Source: Prunus persica
Taxonomy: Eukaryota > Streptophyta > Magnoliopsida > Rosales > Rosaceae
Assembly (NCBI RefSeq): GCF_000346465.2
Contig: NC_034013.1
Location: forward strand, 7,042,239-7,106,238
Length of the DNA: 64,000 bases
Direction of reading: 5' to 3'
Part shown: positions 13,354 through 26,350 of the stretch, one piece after another
Layout: every line of letters begins with the position of its first letter
How positions within the stretch are numbered: position 1 is the first letter of the stretch
The notes under the pieces: model-generated
Databases searched by the model: none
What the model saw: the letters and a program-made list of their open reading frames with translations, nothing else
What the model was told of the DNA's origin: nothing
Translations under genes and position numbers: made by a program

Positions 13354-16163
13354 AAGGTGGGAGGAGTCATTTGGTGGGTTTTGAGTGAAATCCAATCTCT
13401 ACAACTATGCAACAGACCAACCACTCCATTTCATAATGAACTTCGTATGAACCTGAATTATCCAATTTAATGGACCAATCAATATCGGATTGAGTCCAAA
13501 ACTTGGGGAACATCCTAATACGGTGGGAGGAGTCATTTGTTGTCTTTTGAGTGAAATCCTATTGCTAAAACTATGCAATACAGCAACCACTCCATTTCAG
13601 AACGAACTTCGTACGAACCTGAATTGTCTAATTTCATAGACCAATCGATATCGGATTGAGTCCAAAACTTGGGGAACATCATAGTATGATGGGAAGAGTC
13701 ATTTGGTGACTTTTGAGTGAAATCCAATGGCTAAAACTATGCAATAGACTAACGACTCCATTTCAGAACGAACTTCGTACGAACCTGAATTGTCCAATTT
13801 CAGGGACCAATAGATATCGGATTGAGTCCAAAACTTGGGGAACATCATAATATGATGGGAGGAGTCATTTGGTGACTTTTGAGTGAAATCCAATCTCTAC
13901 CACAATGCAATACCCCAACCACTTCATTTCATAACGAACTTCGTACGAGCCTGAATTGTCCAATTTCATGGTCCAATCGATATCGTATTGAGTCTGAAAC
14001 TTGGGGAACATCATAATATGATGGGAGGAGTCATTTGGTGTCTTTTGAGTGAAATCCAATGGGTAAAACTATGCAATACAACAACCACTCCATTTCATAA
14101 CGAACTTCGTACGAACCTGAACTGTTCAGTTTCATGGACCAATCGATATCGGATTGATACCAAAACTTGGGGAACAAGATAATACGGTGGGAGGAGCCAT
14201 TTGGTGGGTTTTGAGTGAAATCCAATCTGTACAACTATGCAATACACCAACCACACCATTTCATAACGAATTTCGTACAAACCTGAATTGTCCAATTTCA
14301 TGGACCAAGTGATATCGGATTGAGTCAAAAACTTGGGGAACATCATAATGTGATGGGAGGAGTGATTTGGTGTCTTTTGAGTGAAATCCAATGGCTAAAA
14401 CTATGCAATACACCAACCACTCCATTTCATAACGAACTTCGTACGAACCTGAATTGTCCAATTTCAGGGACCAATCGATATCGGATTGAGTCCAAAACTT
14501 GGGGAACATCATAATGTGATGGGAGGAGTGATTTGGTGATTTTTGAGTGAAATCCAATCTCTACAACTATGCAACACACCAACCACTCCATTGCATAACG
14601 AACTTCGTACGAACCTGAACTGTCCAATTTCATGGACCAATCGATATCGGATTGAGTCCAAAATATGGGGAACATCATAATACGGTGGGTGGAGTCATTT
14701 GGTTGGTTTTGAGTGAAATTCAATCTCTACAACTACGCAATACACCAACCACCCTATTTCGTAACGAACTTCGTACGAACCTGAATTGTCCAATTTTATG
14801 GACCAATCGATATCGGATTGAGTCCAAAACTTGAGGACCATCCTAATACGGTGGGACGAGTAATCTGGTGTCTTTTGAGTGAAATTCTATGGCTAAAACT
14901 ATGCAACGCACCAACCACCCTATTTCATAACGAACTTCATACGAACCTGAATTATCCAATTTCATGGACTAATCGATATCGGATTGAGTCCAAAACATAG
15001 GGAACATCATAAAATGATGGGAGGAGTCATTTGGTGACTTTTGAGTGAAATGCAATGGCTAAAACTATGCAATACACTAACCACTCCATTTCAGAACGAA
15101 CATCGTACGAACCTGAATTGTACAATTTCATGGACCAATCGATATTGGATTGAGTCCGAAACTTGGGGGAACATCATAATCTGATGGGAGGAGTCATTTG
15201 GTGACTTTTGAGTGAAATGCAATGGCTAAAACTATGCAATACACTAACCACTCCATTTCAGAACGAACATCGTACGAACCTGCATTATCCAATTTCATGG
15301 ACCAATAGATATCGGATTGGGGAATCATCATAATACGATGGGAGGAGTTATTTGGTGGGTTTTCAGTGAAATCCAATCTCTACAACTGTGCAATACACCG
15401 ACCACTCCATTTCATAACGAACTTCGTATGAACCTGAATTGTCCAATTTCATGGACCACTCGATACTAGATTGAGTCCCAAACTTTGGGAACATCATAAT
15501 ACGGTGGGAGGAGTCACTTCGTGGGTTTTCAGCGAAATCCAATCTCTACAACTATGCAATACACCAACCACTGTATTTCGTAACGAACTTCGTACGAACC
15601 GGAATTGTCCAATTTCGTGGATCAATCGATATCCGATTGAGTCCAAAACATGGGGAACATCATAATATTATGGGAGGAGTCATTTGATGTGTTTTCAGTG
15701 AAATCCAATCTCTACAACTATGCAATACACCAACCACTCCATTTCATAACAAACTTCGTACGAACCAGAATTGAGCAATTTCATGGACCAATCGACATCG
15801 GATTGAGTCCAAAACTTGGGGAACACCATAATACGGTGGGAGGAGTCATGTGGTGTCTTTTCAGTGAAATTCAATGGCTGAAACAACGCAATACACCAAA
15901 CACTCCATTTGAGAACGAACTTAACCTGAATTGTCCAATTTCATGGACCAATCGAAATCGGATTGAGTCCAAAACTTGGGGAACATCATAATACGGTGGG
16001 AGGAGTCATTTGGTTGTTTTTGAGTGAAATCCAATCTCTACAACTGTGCAATACACCAACCACTCCATTTCATAACGAACTTCATACGAACCTGAATTGT
16101 CCAATTTCGTGGACCAATCGATATCGAATTGAGTCCAAAACTTGTGGAACAAGATAATATGAT

Positions 16164-16370
16164 GGGAGGAGTCATTTGTTGACTTTTGAGTGAAATCCAA
16201 TGGCCAAAACTATGCAATACACTAACGACTCCATTTCATAACGAACTTCATACGAACCTGAATTGTCCAATGTCATGGACCAATTGATATCGGATTGAGT
16301 CCAAAACTTGGAGAACATCATAATATGATGGGAGGAGTCATTTGGTGACTTTTGAGTGAAATCCAATGGC
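16164..16370 (+). repeat. Duplicated monomer, copy 1 (partner 21911-22117, offset 5747)
   Basis: Shares with 21911-22117 the rare variants CAATGGCCAAAACTATG, AACTTCATACGAACC, CCAATGTCATGGACC, AATTGATATCGG and CTTGGAGAACATC, with almost no differences. This is the longest-range close pair that I could verify in this segment. Confidence 0.8.
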
Positions 16371-17400
16371 TAAAACTATGCAATACACTAACCACTCTAT
16401 TTCAGAACGAACTTCGTACGAACCTGAATTGTACAATTTCATGGACCAATCGATATTGGATTGAGTCCGAAACTTGGGGGAACATCATAATCTGATGGGA
16501 GGAGTCATTTGGTGCCTTTTGAGTGAAATCCAATGGCTATAACTGTGCAATACACCAACCACTCCATTTCTTGACGAACTTCGTACGAGCCTGAATTGTC
16601 CAATTTCATGGACCAATCGATATCGGATTGAGTCCAAAACTTGGGGAACATCATAAAACGGTGGGAGGAGTCATTTGGAGGGTTTTGAGTGAAATCCAAT
16701 CTCTACAACTATGCAATACACCAACCACTCCATTTCATAACGAAATTCGTACGAACCTGAATTGTCCAATTTCATGGACCAATCGATATCGGATTGAGTC
16801 CAAAACTTTGGGAACATCATAATATGATGGGAGGAGTCATTTGGCGCCTTTTGAGTGAAATCCAATGGCTAAAAGTATGCAATACACCAACCACTCCATT
16901 TCATAACGAACTTCGTACGAACCTGAATTGTCCAATTTCATGGACCAATCGATATTGGATTGGAGCCAAAACTTGGGGAACATAGTAATATGATGGTTGG
17001 AGTCATTTAGTGACTTTGGAGTGAAATCCAATGGCTAAAACTATGCACACTAACCACTCCATTTCAGAACGAACTTCGTACGAACCTGTATTATCCAATT
17101 TCGTGGACCAATCAATACAGGATAGAGTCCGAAACCTGGGGAACATCATAATATGATGGGAGGAGTCATTTGGTGCCTTTTGAGTGAAATCCAATGGCTA
17201 AAACTATGCAATACACAAACCACTCCATTTCATAACGAACTTTGTAGGAGCCTGAATTGTCCAATTAAATGGACCAATCGATATCGGATTCAGTCCAAAA
17301 CTTGGGGAACATCATAATACGGTGCGAGGAGTCATTTGGAGGGTTTTGAGTGAACTCTAATCTCTACGACTATGCAATACACCAACCACTCCATTTCATA

Positions 17401-17504
17401 ACGAACTTCGTACGAACCTGAATTGTCCAATTTCATTGCCCATGACTTTTGAGTGAAATCCAATGGCTAAAACTATGCAATACACTAACCACTCCATTTC
17501 AGAA
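17401..17504 (+). repeat. Truncated monomer (about 103 bp)
   Basis: The distance between successive ACGAACTTCG landmarks here is 103 bp instead of 166. The junction reads CCAATTTCATTGCCCATGACTTTTGAG: the part from the CGATATCG palindrome through GGAGTCATTTGG is missing, a net 63-bp loss. It is the largest internal deletion of a monomer that I found in the window. Confidence 0.85.
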
Positions 17505-20500
17505 CGAACTTCGTACGAACCTGAATTGTCTAATTTCATGGACCAATCGATATCGGTTTGAGTCCAAAACTTGGGGAACAACATAATACTACGTTAGGAG
17601 TCCTTTGGCGGGTTTTGAGTGAAATCCAACCGCTACAACTATGGAATACACCAACCACTCCTTTTCATAACAAACTTCGTGCGAACGTGAATTGTCCAAT
17701 TTCATGGACCAATCGATATCGGATTGAGTCCAAAACTTGTGGAACAAGATAATATGATTGGAGGAGTCATTTGGTGACTTTTGAATGAAATCCAATGGCT
17801 AAAACTATGCAATACACTAACCACTCCATTTCATAACGAACTTCGTGCGAACTTGAATTGTCCAATTTCAGGGACCAATCGATATCGGATTGAGTCCAAA
17901 ACTTGTGGAACAAGATAATATGATAGAAGGAGTCATTTGGTGCCTTTGGAGTGAAATCCAATGGCTAAAACTATGCAATACACCAACCACTCCATTTCAT
18001 AACGAACTTCGTGCGAACCTGAATTGTCCAATTTCATGGACCAATCGATATCGGATTGAGGCCAAAACTTGGGGAACATCATAATATGATGGTTGGAGTC
18101 ATTTGGTGAGTTTTGAGTGAAATCCAATGGCTAAAACTATAAAATACACTAACTACTCCATTTCATAACGAACTTCGTACGAACCTGAATTATCCAATTT
18201 CATTGACCAATCGATATCGGATTGAGTCCAAAACTTGGGGAACATCATAATATGATGGGTGGAGTCATTTGGTGACTTTTGAGTGAAATCCAATGGCTAA
18301 AACTATGCAATACACTAACCACTCCATTTCAGAACGAACTTTGTACGAACCTGAATTGTCCAATTTCATGGACCAATCGATATCGGATTGAGTCCAAAAC
18401 AAGGGGAACATCACAATATGATGGGAGGAGTTATTTGGTGTCTTTTGACTGAAATCCAATTGCTAAAACTATGCAATACACCAACTACTCCATTTCAGAA
18501 CGAACTTCGTACGAACCTGAATTGTCCAATTTCATGGACCAATCGATATCGGATTGAGTCCAAAACTTGGGGAACATCATAATATGATGGGAGGAGTCAT
18601 TTGGTTTCTTTTGAGTGAACTCCTATGGCTAAAACTATGCAATACACCAACCACTCCATTTCAGAACGAACTTCGTACGAACCTGAATTGTCCAATTTCA
18701 TGGACCAATCGATATCGGATTGAGTCCAAAACTTGGGGAACATCATAATATGATGGGAGGAGTCATTTGGAGACTTTTGATTGAAATCCAATGGCTAAAA
18801 CTATGCAATACACTAACCACTCCATTTCAGAACGAACTTCGTACGAGCCTGAATTGTCCAATTTCTTGGACTAATCGATATCGGATTGAGTCCAAAACAT
18901 GGGGAACATCATAATATGTTGGGAGGAGTCATTTGGGGTCTTTTGACTGAAATTCAATGGCTAAAACTATGCAATACACTAACCACACCATTTCAGAACG
19001 AACTTCGGACGAACCTGAATTGTCCAATTTGATGGACCAATCGATATCTGATTGAGTCCAAAACTTGGGGAACATCATAATACGGTGGGAGGAGTCATTT
19101 GGTGGGTTTTGAGTGAAATCCAATCTCTACAACTATGCAACACACCAACCACACCATTTCAGAACGAACTTCGTACGAACCTGAAATGTCCAATTTCATG
19201 GACCAATGGATATCGGATTGAGTCCAAAACTTCGGGAACATAATAATATGGTGGGAGGACTCATTTGGTGGGTTTTGAGTGAAACCCAGTCTCTACAACT
19301 ATGCAATACACCAACCACTCCATTTTATAACGAACTTCGTACGAACCTGAATCGTCCAACTTCAAGGACCAATCAATATCGGATTGAGTCCAAAACTTGG
19401 GGAACATCCTAATACGGTGGGAGGAGTCATTTGGTTTCTTTTGAGTGAAATCCTGTGGCTAAAACTATGCAATACACCAACCAATCCATTTCAGAACGAA
19501 CTTCTTACGAACCTGAATTGTCCAGTTTCATGGTCCAATCGATATTGGATTGAGTCCAAAACTTGGGGAACGTCATAATACGGTGGGAGGAGTCATTTGG
19601 TGGCTTTTGAGTGAAATCCAATCTCTACAACTATGCAATACACCAACCACTCCATTTCAGAACGAACTTCGTACGAACCTGAATTGTCCAATTTCATGGA
19701 CCAATCGATATCGGATTGAGTCCAAAACTTGGGGAACAACATAATACGGTGGGAGGAGTCATTTGGTGGGTTTTGAGTGAAATCCAATCTCTACAACTAT
19801 GGAATACACCAACCACTCCATTTCATAACAAACTTCGTACGAACCTGAATTGTCCAATTTCATGGACCAGTCGACATCGGAATCAGTCCAAAACTTGAGG
19901 AACATCAAAATGCAGTGGGAGGAGTCATTTGTTGGGTTTTGAGTAAAATCCAATCTCTACAACTATCCAATACACCAACCACTACATTTCATAACGAACT
20001 TTGTACGAGCCTGAATTGTCCAATTTCATGGACGAATCGATATCGGATTGACTCCAAAACTTGGGGAACATCATAATACGGTGGGAGGATTCATTTGGTG
20101 GGTTTTGAGTGAAATCCAATCTCTACAACTATGCAATACACCAACCACTCCATTTCACAACGAACTTTGTACGAACCTGAATTGTACAATTTCATGGACA
20201 ACTCGGTATCGGATTGAGTTCAAAACTTGGGGAACATCATATTATGATGGTTGGAGTCACTTGGGGACTTTTGAGTGAAATCCAATGGCTAAAACTATGA
20301 AATACACTAACCACTCCATTGCAGAACGAACTTCGTACGAACCTGAATTGTCCAATTTCATGGAACAATCGATATTGGATTGAGTCCAAAACTTCGGGAA
20401 CATCATAATATGATGGGAGGAGTCATTTGGTGACTTTTGAGTGAAATCCAATGGCTAAAACTACGCAATACACTAACCACTCCATTTCAGAACGAACTTC

Positions 20501-23500
20501 GTACAAACATGAATTGTCCAATTTCATGGACCAATCGGTATCGGATTGAGTCCAAAACTTGGGGAACATCATAATACGATGGGAGGAGTCATTTGGTGAC
20601 TTTTGTCTGAAATCCAATGGATAAACCTATGCAATACACCAACCACACCATTTCAGAACGAACTTCATACGAGCTTGAAATTGTCCAATTTCATGGACCA
20701 ATCGATTTTGGATTGAGTCCAAAACCTGGGGAACGTCCTAATACGGTGGGAGGAGTCATTTGGTGTCTTTTGAGTGAAAATCAATGGCTAAAACTATGCA
20801 ATACACCAACCACTCCATTTCATAATGAACTTCGTACGAACCTGAATTGTCCAATTTGATGGACCAATCGATATCGGATTGAGTGCAAACCTTGGGGAAC
20901 ATCATAATAAGATGGGCGGAGTCATTTGGTATCTTTTCACTGAAATCCAATGGCTAAAACTATGCAATACACCAACCACTCCATTTCAGAACGAACTTCG
21001 CACGAACTTGAATTGTCCAATTTCATGGACCAATCGATATCGGACTGAGTCCAAAACTTGGGGAACATCATAATACGGTGGGAGGAGTCATTTGGTGGGT
21101 TTTGAGTGAAATCCACCCTCTAAAACTATTCAATACACCAACCACTCAATTTCATAACGAACTTCGTACGAACTTGAATTGTCCAATTTCATGGAGCAAT
21201 CGATATCAGATTGACTCCAAAACTTGGGGAACGTCCTAATACGGTGGGAGGCGTCATTTGGTGTCTTTTGAGTGAAATCCAATGGCTAAAACTATGCTAT
21301 ACACCAACCACTCCATTTCAGAACGAACTTCGTATGAACTTGAATTGTCCAATTTCATGGACCAATCGATATCGGATTGAGTCCAAAACGTGGGGAGCAT
21401 CATACTATGGCGGGTGGAGTCATTTGGTGGCTTTGGAGTGAAATCCAATTGGAAAAAAGTATGCAATACACCAATCACTCCATTTCATAATGAACTTCGT
21501 ACGACCCTGTATTGTCCAATTTCATGGACCAATCGATATCGGATTTAGTCCAAAACTTGGGGATCATCATAATACGGTGGGAGGAGTCATTTCGTGGGTT
21601 TTGAGTGAAATCAAATCTCTACAACTATGCAATACACCAACCACCCAATTTCGTAACGAACTTCGTGCGAACCGGAATTGTCCAATTTCATGGACCAATC
21701 GATATCGGATTGAGTCCAAAACTTGGGGAACACCATAATATGATGGGAGGAGTTATTTTGTGACTTTTGAGTGAAATCCAATGGCGAAAACTTTGCAATA
21801 CACTAACCACTCCATTTCAGAACGAACTTCGTACGAACTTGAATTGTCCAATTTCATGGACCAATCGGTATCGGATTGAGTCCAAAACTTGGGGAACATC
21901 ATAATACGATGGGAGGAGTCATTTGGTGACTTTTGAGTGAAATCCAATGGCCAAAACTATGCAATACACTAACCACTCCATTTCATAACGAACTTCATAC
22001 GAACCTGAATTGTCCAATGTCATGGACCAATTGATATCGGATTGAGTCCAAAACTTGGAGAACATCATAATATGATGGGAGGAGTCATTTGGTGACTTTT
22101 GAGTGAAATCCAATGGGTAAAACTGTGCAATACACCAACCACTCCATTTCAGAAAGAACTTCGTACGAACTTGAATTGTCCAATTTCATGGACCAATCGA
22201 TGTCGGATTGAGTACAAAACTTGGGGAACATCATAATATGATGGGTGGAGTCATTTCGTGAGTTTTTAAAGAAATCCAATGGCTAAAACTATGCAATACA
22301 CGACCCGCTCCACTTCACAACGAACTTCGTACGAACCTGAATTGTCCAATTTCATGGACCAATTGATATCGGTTTAAGTCCAAAACTAGTGGAACATCAT
22401 AATATGATGGGTGGAGTCATTTTGTGAGGTTTTAATGAAATCCAATGGCTAAAACTATGCAATAAAACACCCACTCCAATTCATTATGAACTTCGTACGA
22501 GCCCGAATTGTGCGATTTCATGGACCAATCGATATCTGATTGAGTCCAAAACCCGGGGAACAACATAATATGACGGGAGGAGTCATTTGGTGGGTTTTGA
22601 GTGAAGTCCAATCTCTAGAACTATGCAATACACCACCCACTCCCTTTCGTAATAAACTTCGTACGAACCTGAATTGTCCAATTTCATGGACCAATCGATA
22701 TCATATTGAGTCCAAAACTTGTGGAACATCATAATACGGTGGGAGGAGTCATTTGGTGGGTTTTGAGTGAAATCCAATCTCTTCAACTATGCAATACAGC
22801 AACCATTCCGTTTAAGAACGAACTTCATACGATCCTGAATTGTCCAATTTCATGGACCAATCGATATCGGACTGAGTCCAAAACTTGGGGAACAACAAAA
22901 TATGGTGTGATGGCTCAATTGGTGACTTTTGAGAGAAATCCAATGGCTAAAACTATGCAATACACCAAACACTCCGTTTCAAAATGAACTTCGTACGAAC
23001 TTGAATTGTCCAATTTCATAGACCAACCGTTATCGTATTGAGTCCAAAACTTGCCAAACATCATAATACGGTGGGAGGAGTCATTTGGTGGGTTTTGAGT
23101 GAATCCAATCTCTTCAACTATGCAATACAGCAACCACTCCGTTTAAGAATGAACTTCGTACGAACCTGAATTGTCCAATTTCATGGACCAATCGATATCG
23201 GATTGAGTCCAAAACTTGGGGAACAACAAAATATGGTGTGATGGCTCAATTGGTGACTTTTGAGTGAAATCCAATGGCTAAAACTTTGCAATACACCAAC
23301 CACTCCATTTCCGAATGAACTTCGTACGAACGAAAATTGTCCAATTTCATGGACCAATCGATATCTGATTGAGTCCAAAACTTGGGGAACAACATAATAC
23401 GGTGGGAGGAGGCATTTGGTGTCTTTTGAGTGAAATCCAATGGCTAAAACTATGCAATACACCAACCACTTCATTTTAGAACGAACTTCGTACGAACCTG

Positions 23501-24316
23501 AATTGTCCAATTTCAAGGACCAATCGATATAGGATTGAGTCCAAAACATGGGGAACATCATAATACGGTGGGAGGAGTCATTTGCTGTCTTTTGAGTGAA
23601 ATCCAATAGCTACAACTATGTAATACACCAACCAGTCCATTTCAGAACGAACTTCATACGAACCTGAATTGTCCAATTTCATGTACCAATCGAAATCGGA
23701 TTGAGTCCAAAACTTGGGGAACATCATAATACAGTGGGAGGAGTCATTTGGTGGGTTTTGAGTGAAATGCAGTCCCCACAACTATGCAATACACCAACCA
23801 CTCCGTTTCTAAAACGAACTTCGTACGAAAGTAACTAACCAATTTCATGGACCAATAGATATCGGATTGAGTCCCAAACCTTGGGGGAACATCATAATTA
23901 CGGTGGGAGGAGTCATTTGGTGTGTTTGAATGGAATCCCAATGGCTAAAACTATGCAATACACCAACCACTCCATTTCAGAACGAACTTCGTACGAACTG
24001 AATTGTCCAATTTCATGGACCAATCGATATCGGATTGAGTCCAAAACTTGGGGAACATCATAATACGGTGGGAGGAGTCATTTGGTGTGTTTTGAGTGAA
24101 ATCCAATGGCTAAAACTATGCAATACACCAACCACTCCATTTCAGAACGAACTTAGTACGAACTGAATTGTCCAATTTCATGGACCAATCGATATAGGAT
24201 TGAGTCCAAAACTTGGGGAACATCATAATACGGTGGGAGGAGTCATTTGGTGTCTTTTGAGTGAAATCCAATGGCTACAACTATGCAATACACCAACCAC
24301 TCCATTTCAGAACGAA

Positions 24317-24333
24317 CTTCGTACGAACCTGAA
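24317..24333 (+). other. CENP-B-box-like motif (one representative of hundreds)
   Basis: Monomer positions 97-113 read CTTCGTACGAACCTGAA. Against the mammalian CENP-B box YTTCGTTGGAARCGGGA, 12 of 17 positions agree. Of the nine bases usually called essential (TTCG, A, CGGG), seven agree: TTCG, A, and the C and second G of the last block. The motif includes the perfect 10-bp palindrome TTCGTACGAA. It recurs in most monomers, often with one CpG decayed. Flowering plants are not known to have a true CENP-B, so a binding function is only a hypothesis. Confidence 0.35.
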
Positions 24334-26154
24334 TTGTCCAACTTCATGGACCAATCGATATCGTATTGAGTCCAAAACTTGCGGAACATCATAATACGGT
24401 GGGAGGAGTCATTTGGTGGGTTTTGAGTGAAATCCAATCTCTTCAACTATGCAATACACCAACCACTCTGTTTCAGAACGAACTTTGTACGAACCTGAAT
24501 TGTCCAATTTCATGGACCAATCGATATTGGATTGACTCCAAAACTTGGGGAACATCATAATACGGTGGGAGGAGTCATTTGGTGTCTTTTGAGTGAAATC
24601 CAATGGCTAAAACTATGCAATACACCAACCACTCCATTTCAGAACGAACTTCGTACGAACTTGAATTGTCCAATTTCATGGACCAATCGATATCTTATTG
24701 AGTCCAAAACTTGGGGAACATCATAATACGGTGGGAGGAGTCATTCGGTGGGTTTTGAGTTAAATCCAACCTCTATAACTATGCAATACACCAACCGCTC
24801 CATTTCAGAACGAACTTCGTACGAACCTGAATTGTCCAATTTCACGGACCAATCGATATCGGATTGAGTCCAAAACTTGGGGAACATCATAATACGGTTG
24901 GAGGAGTCATTTGGTGTCTTTTGAATGAAATCCAATGGCTACAACTATGCAATACACCAACCACTCCATTTCAGAACGAACTTCGTGCGAACCTGAATTG
25001 TCCAATTTCATGGACCAATCGATATCGGATTGAGTCCATAACTTGGCATGAGTTATTTGGTGGGTTTTGAGTGAAATTTAATCTCTACAACTGTGCAATA
25101 TACCAACTACTCCATTTCATAACGAACTTCCTACGAACCTGAATTATCCAATTTCATGGACCAATCGATATCAGATTGAGTCCAAAACTTGGGGAACATC
25201 CTAATATGATGGGAGGAGTCATTTGGTTTCTTTTGACTGAAATCCAATGGCTAAAACTATGCAGTACACTAACCACACCATTTCAGAACGAACTTGAATC
25301 GTCTAATTTCATGGACCAATCGATATCAGATTGAGTCGGAAACATGGGGAACATCACAATACGGTGGCAGCAGTCATTTGGTGGGTTTTGAGTGAAATCC
25401 AATCTCTACAACTACGCAATACACCAACCACTCCATTTCAGAACGAACGTCGTACGAACCTGAATTGTCCAATTTCATGGACCAATCGATATCGGATTGA
25501 GTCCAAAACTTGGGGAACATCATAATATTGTGGGAGGAGTCATTTGGAGTCTTTTGAGTGAAAATCCAGTTCCTAAAACTTTGAAGTACACAAAGCACTC
25601 CATTTCAGAACGAACATCGGATGAACCTGAATTATCCAATTTCATGGACCAATCGATATCGGATTGAGTCTAAAACTTGGGGAACACCATAATTTGGTGG
25701 GAGGAGTGATTTGGTGTGTTTTGAGTGACATCCAAGCTCTACAACTATGGAATACACCAACCACTCCATTTCATAACGACCTTCGTGCGAACCTGAATTG
25801 TCCAATTTCACGGACCAATCCGTATCGGATTGAGTCCAAAACTTGGGGAACATCATAATACGGTAGGAGGAGTCATTTGGTGGGTTTTGAGTGAAATCCA
25901 ATCTTTACAACTATGCAACACACCAACCACTCCATTTCAAAACGATCTTCGTACGAACATGAATTGTCCAATTTCTTGGTCCAATCGATATCGGATTGAG
26001 TCCAAAACATGGGGAACATCGTAGTATGATGGGAGGAATCATATGGTGGCTTTTGACTGAAATCCAATGGATAAAACTGTGCAATACACCAACCACTCCA
26101 TTTCAGAACGAACTTCGTACGAACCTAAATTGTCGAATTTCAAGGACCAATCGA

Positions 26155-26350
26155 NNNNNNNNNNNNNNNNNNNNNNNNNNNNNNNNNNNNNNNNNNNNNN
26201 NNNNNNNNNNNNNNNNNNNNNNNNNNNNNNNNNNNNNNNNNNNNNNNNNNNNNNNNNNNNNNNNNNNNNNNNNNNNNNNNNNNNNNNNNNNNNNNNNNNN
26301 NNNNNNNNNNNNNNNNNNNNNNNNNNNNNNNNNNNNNNNNNNNNNNNNNN
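26155..26350. other. Assembly gap (196 N)
   Basis: The left flank stops at monomer position 138 (CCAATCGA) and the right flank resumes at position 3 (TCATAATACGG). In-phase satellite needs 30 or 196 bp, and the gap is exactly 196. The missing sequence is therefore most likely one full monomer plus 30 bp. The first 50 bases after the gap carry several one-base losses (GGGAGAGTC, TTTGTGGC), which suggests poor read quality there. Confidence 0.95.

Larger units (their letters stand above)
4770..26154 (+). repeat. 166-bp satellite array, segment 2
   Basis: About 129 head-to-tail monomers in one orientation, without insertion of foreign DNA. Most monomers are 160-167 bp. Some are shortened, near 6012 (11-bp loss), 15920 (6-bp loss), 17436 (63-bp loss), 25046 (20-bp loss) and 25290 (11-bp loss). 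The segment is a mosaic of duplicated multi-monomer blocks, the clearest of which are annotated separately. Monomers near 16140, 17740 and 17910 carry the GTGGAACAAGATAATATGAT variant that dominates the array right of 56181, so these parts share ancestry. No gene or RNA gene is seen. Confidence 0.97.
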
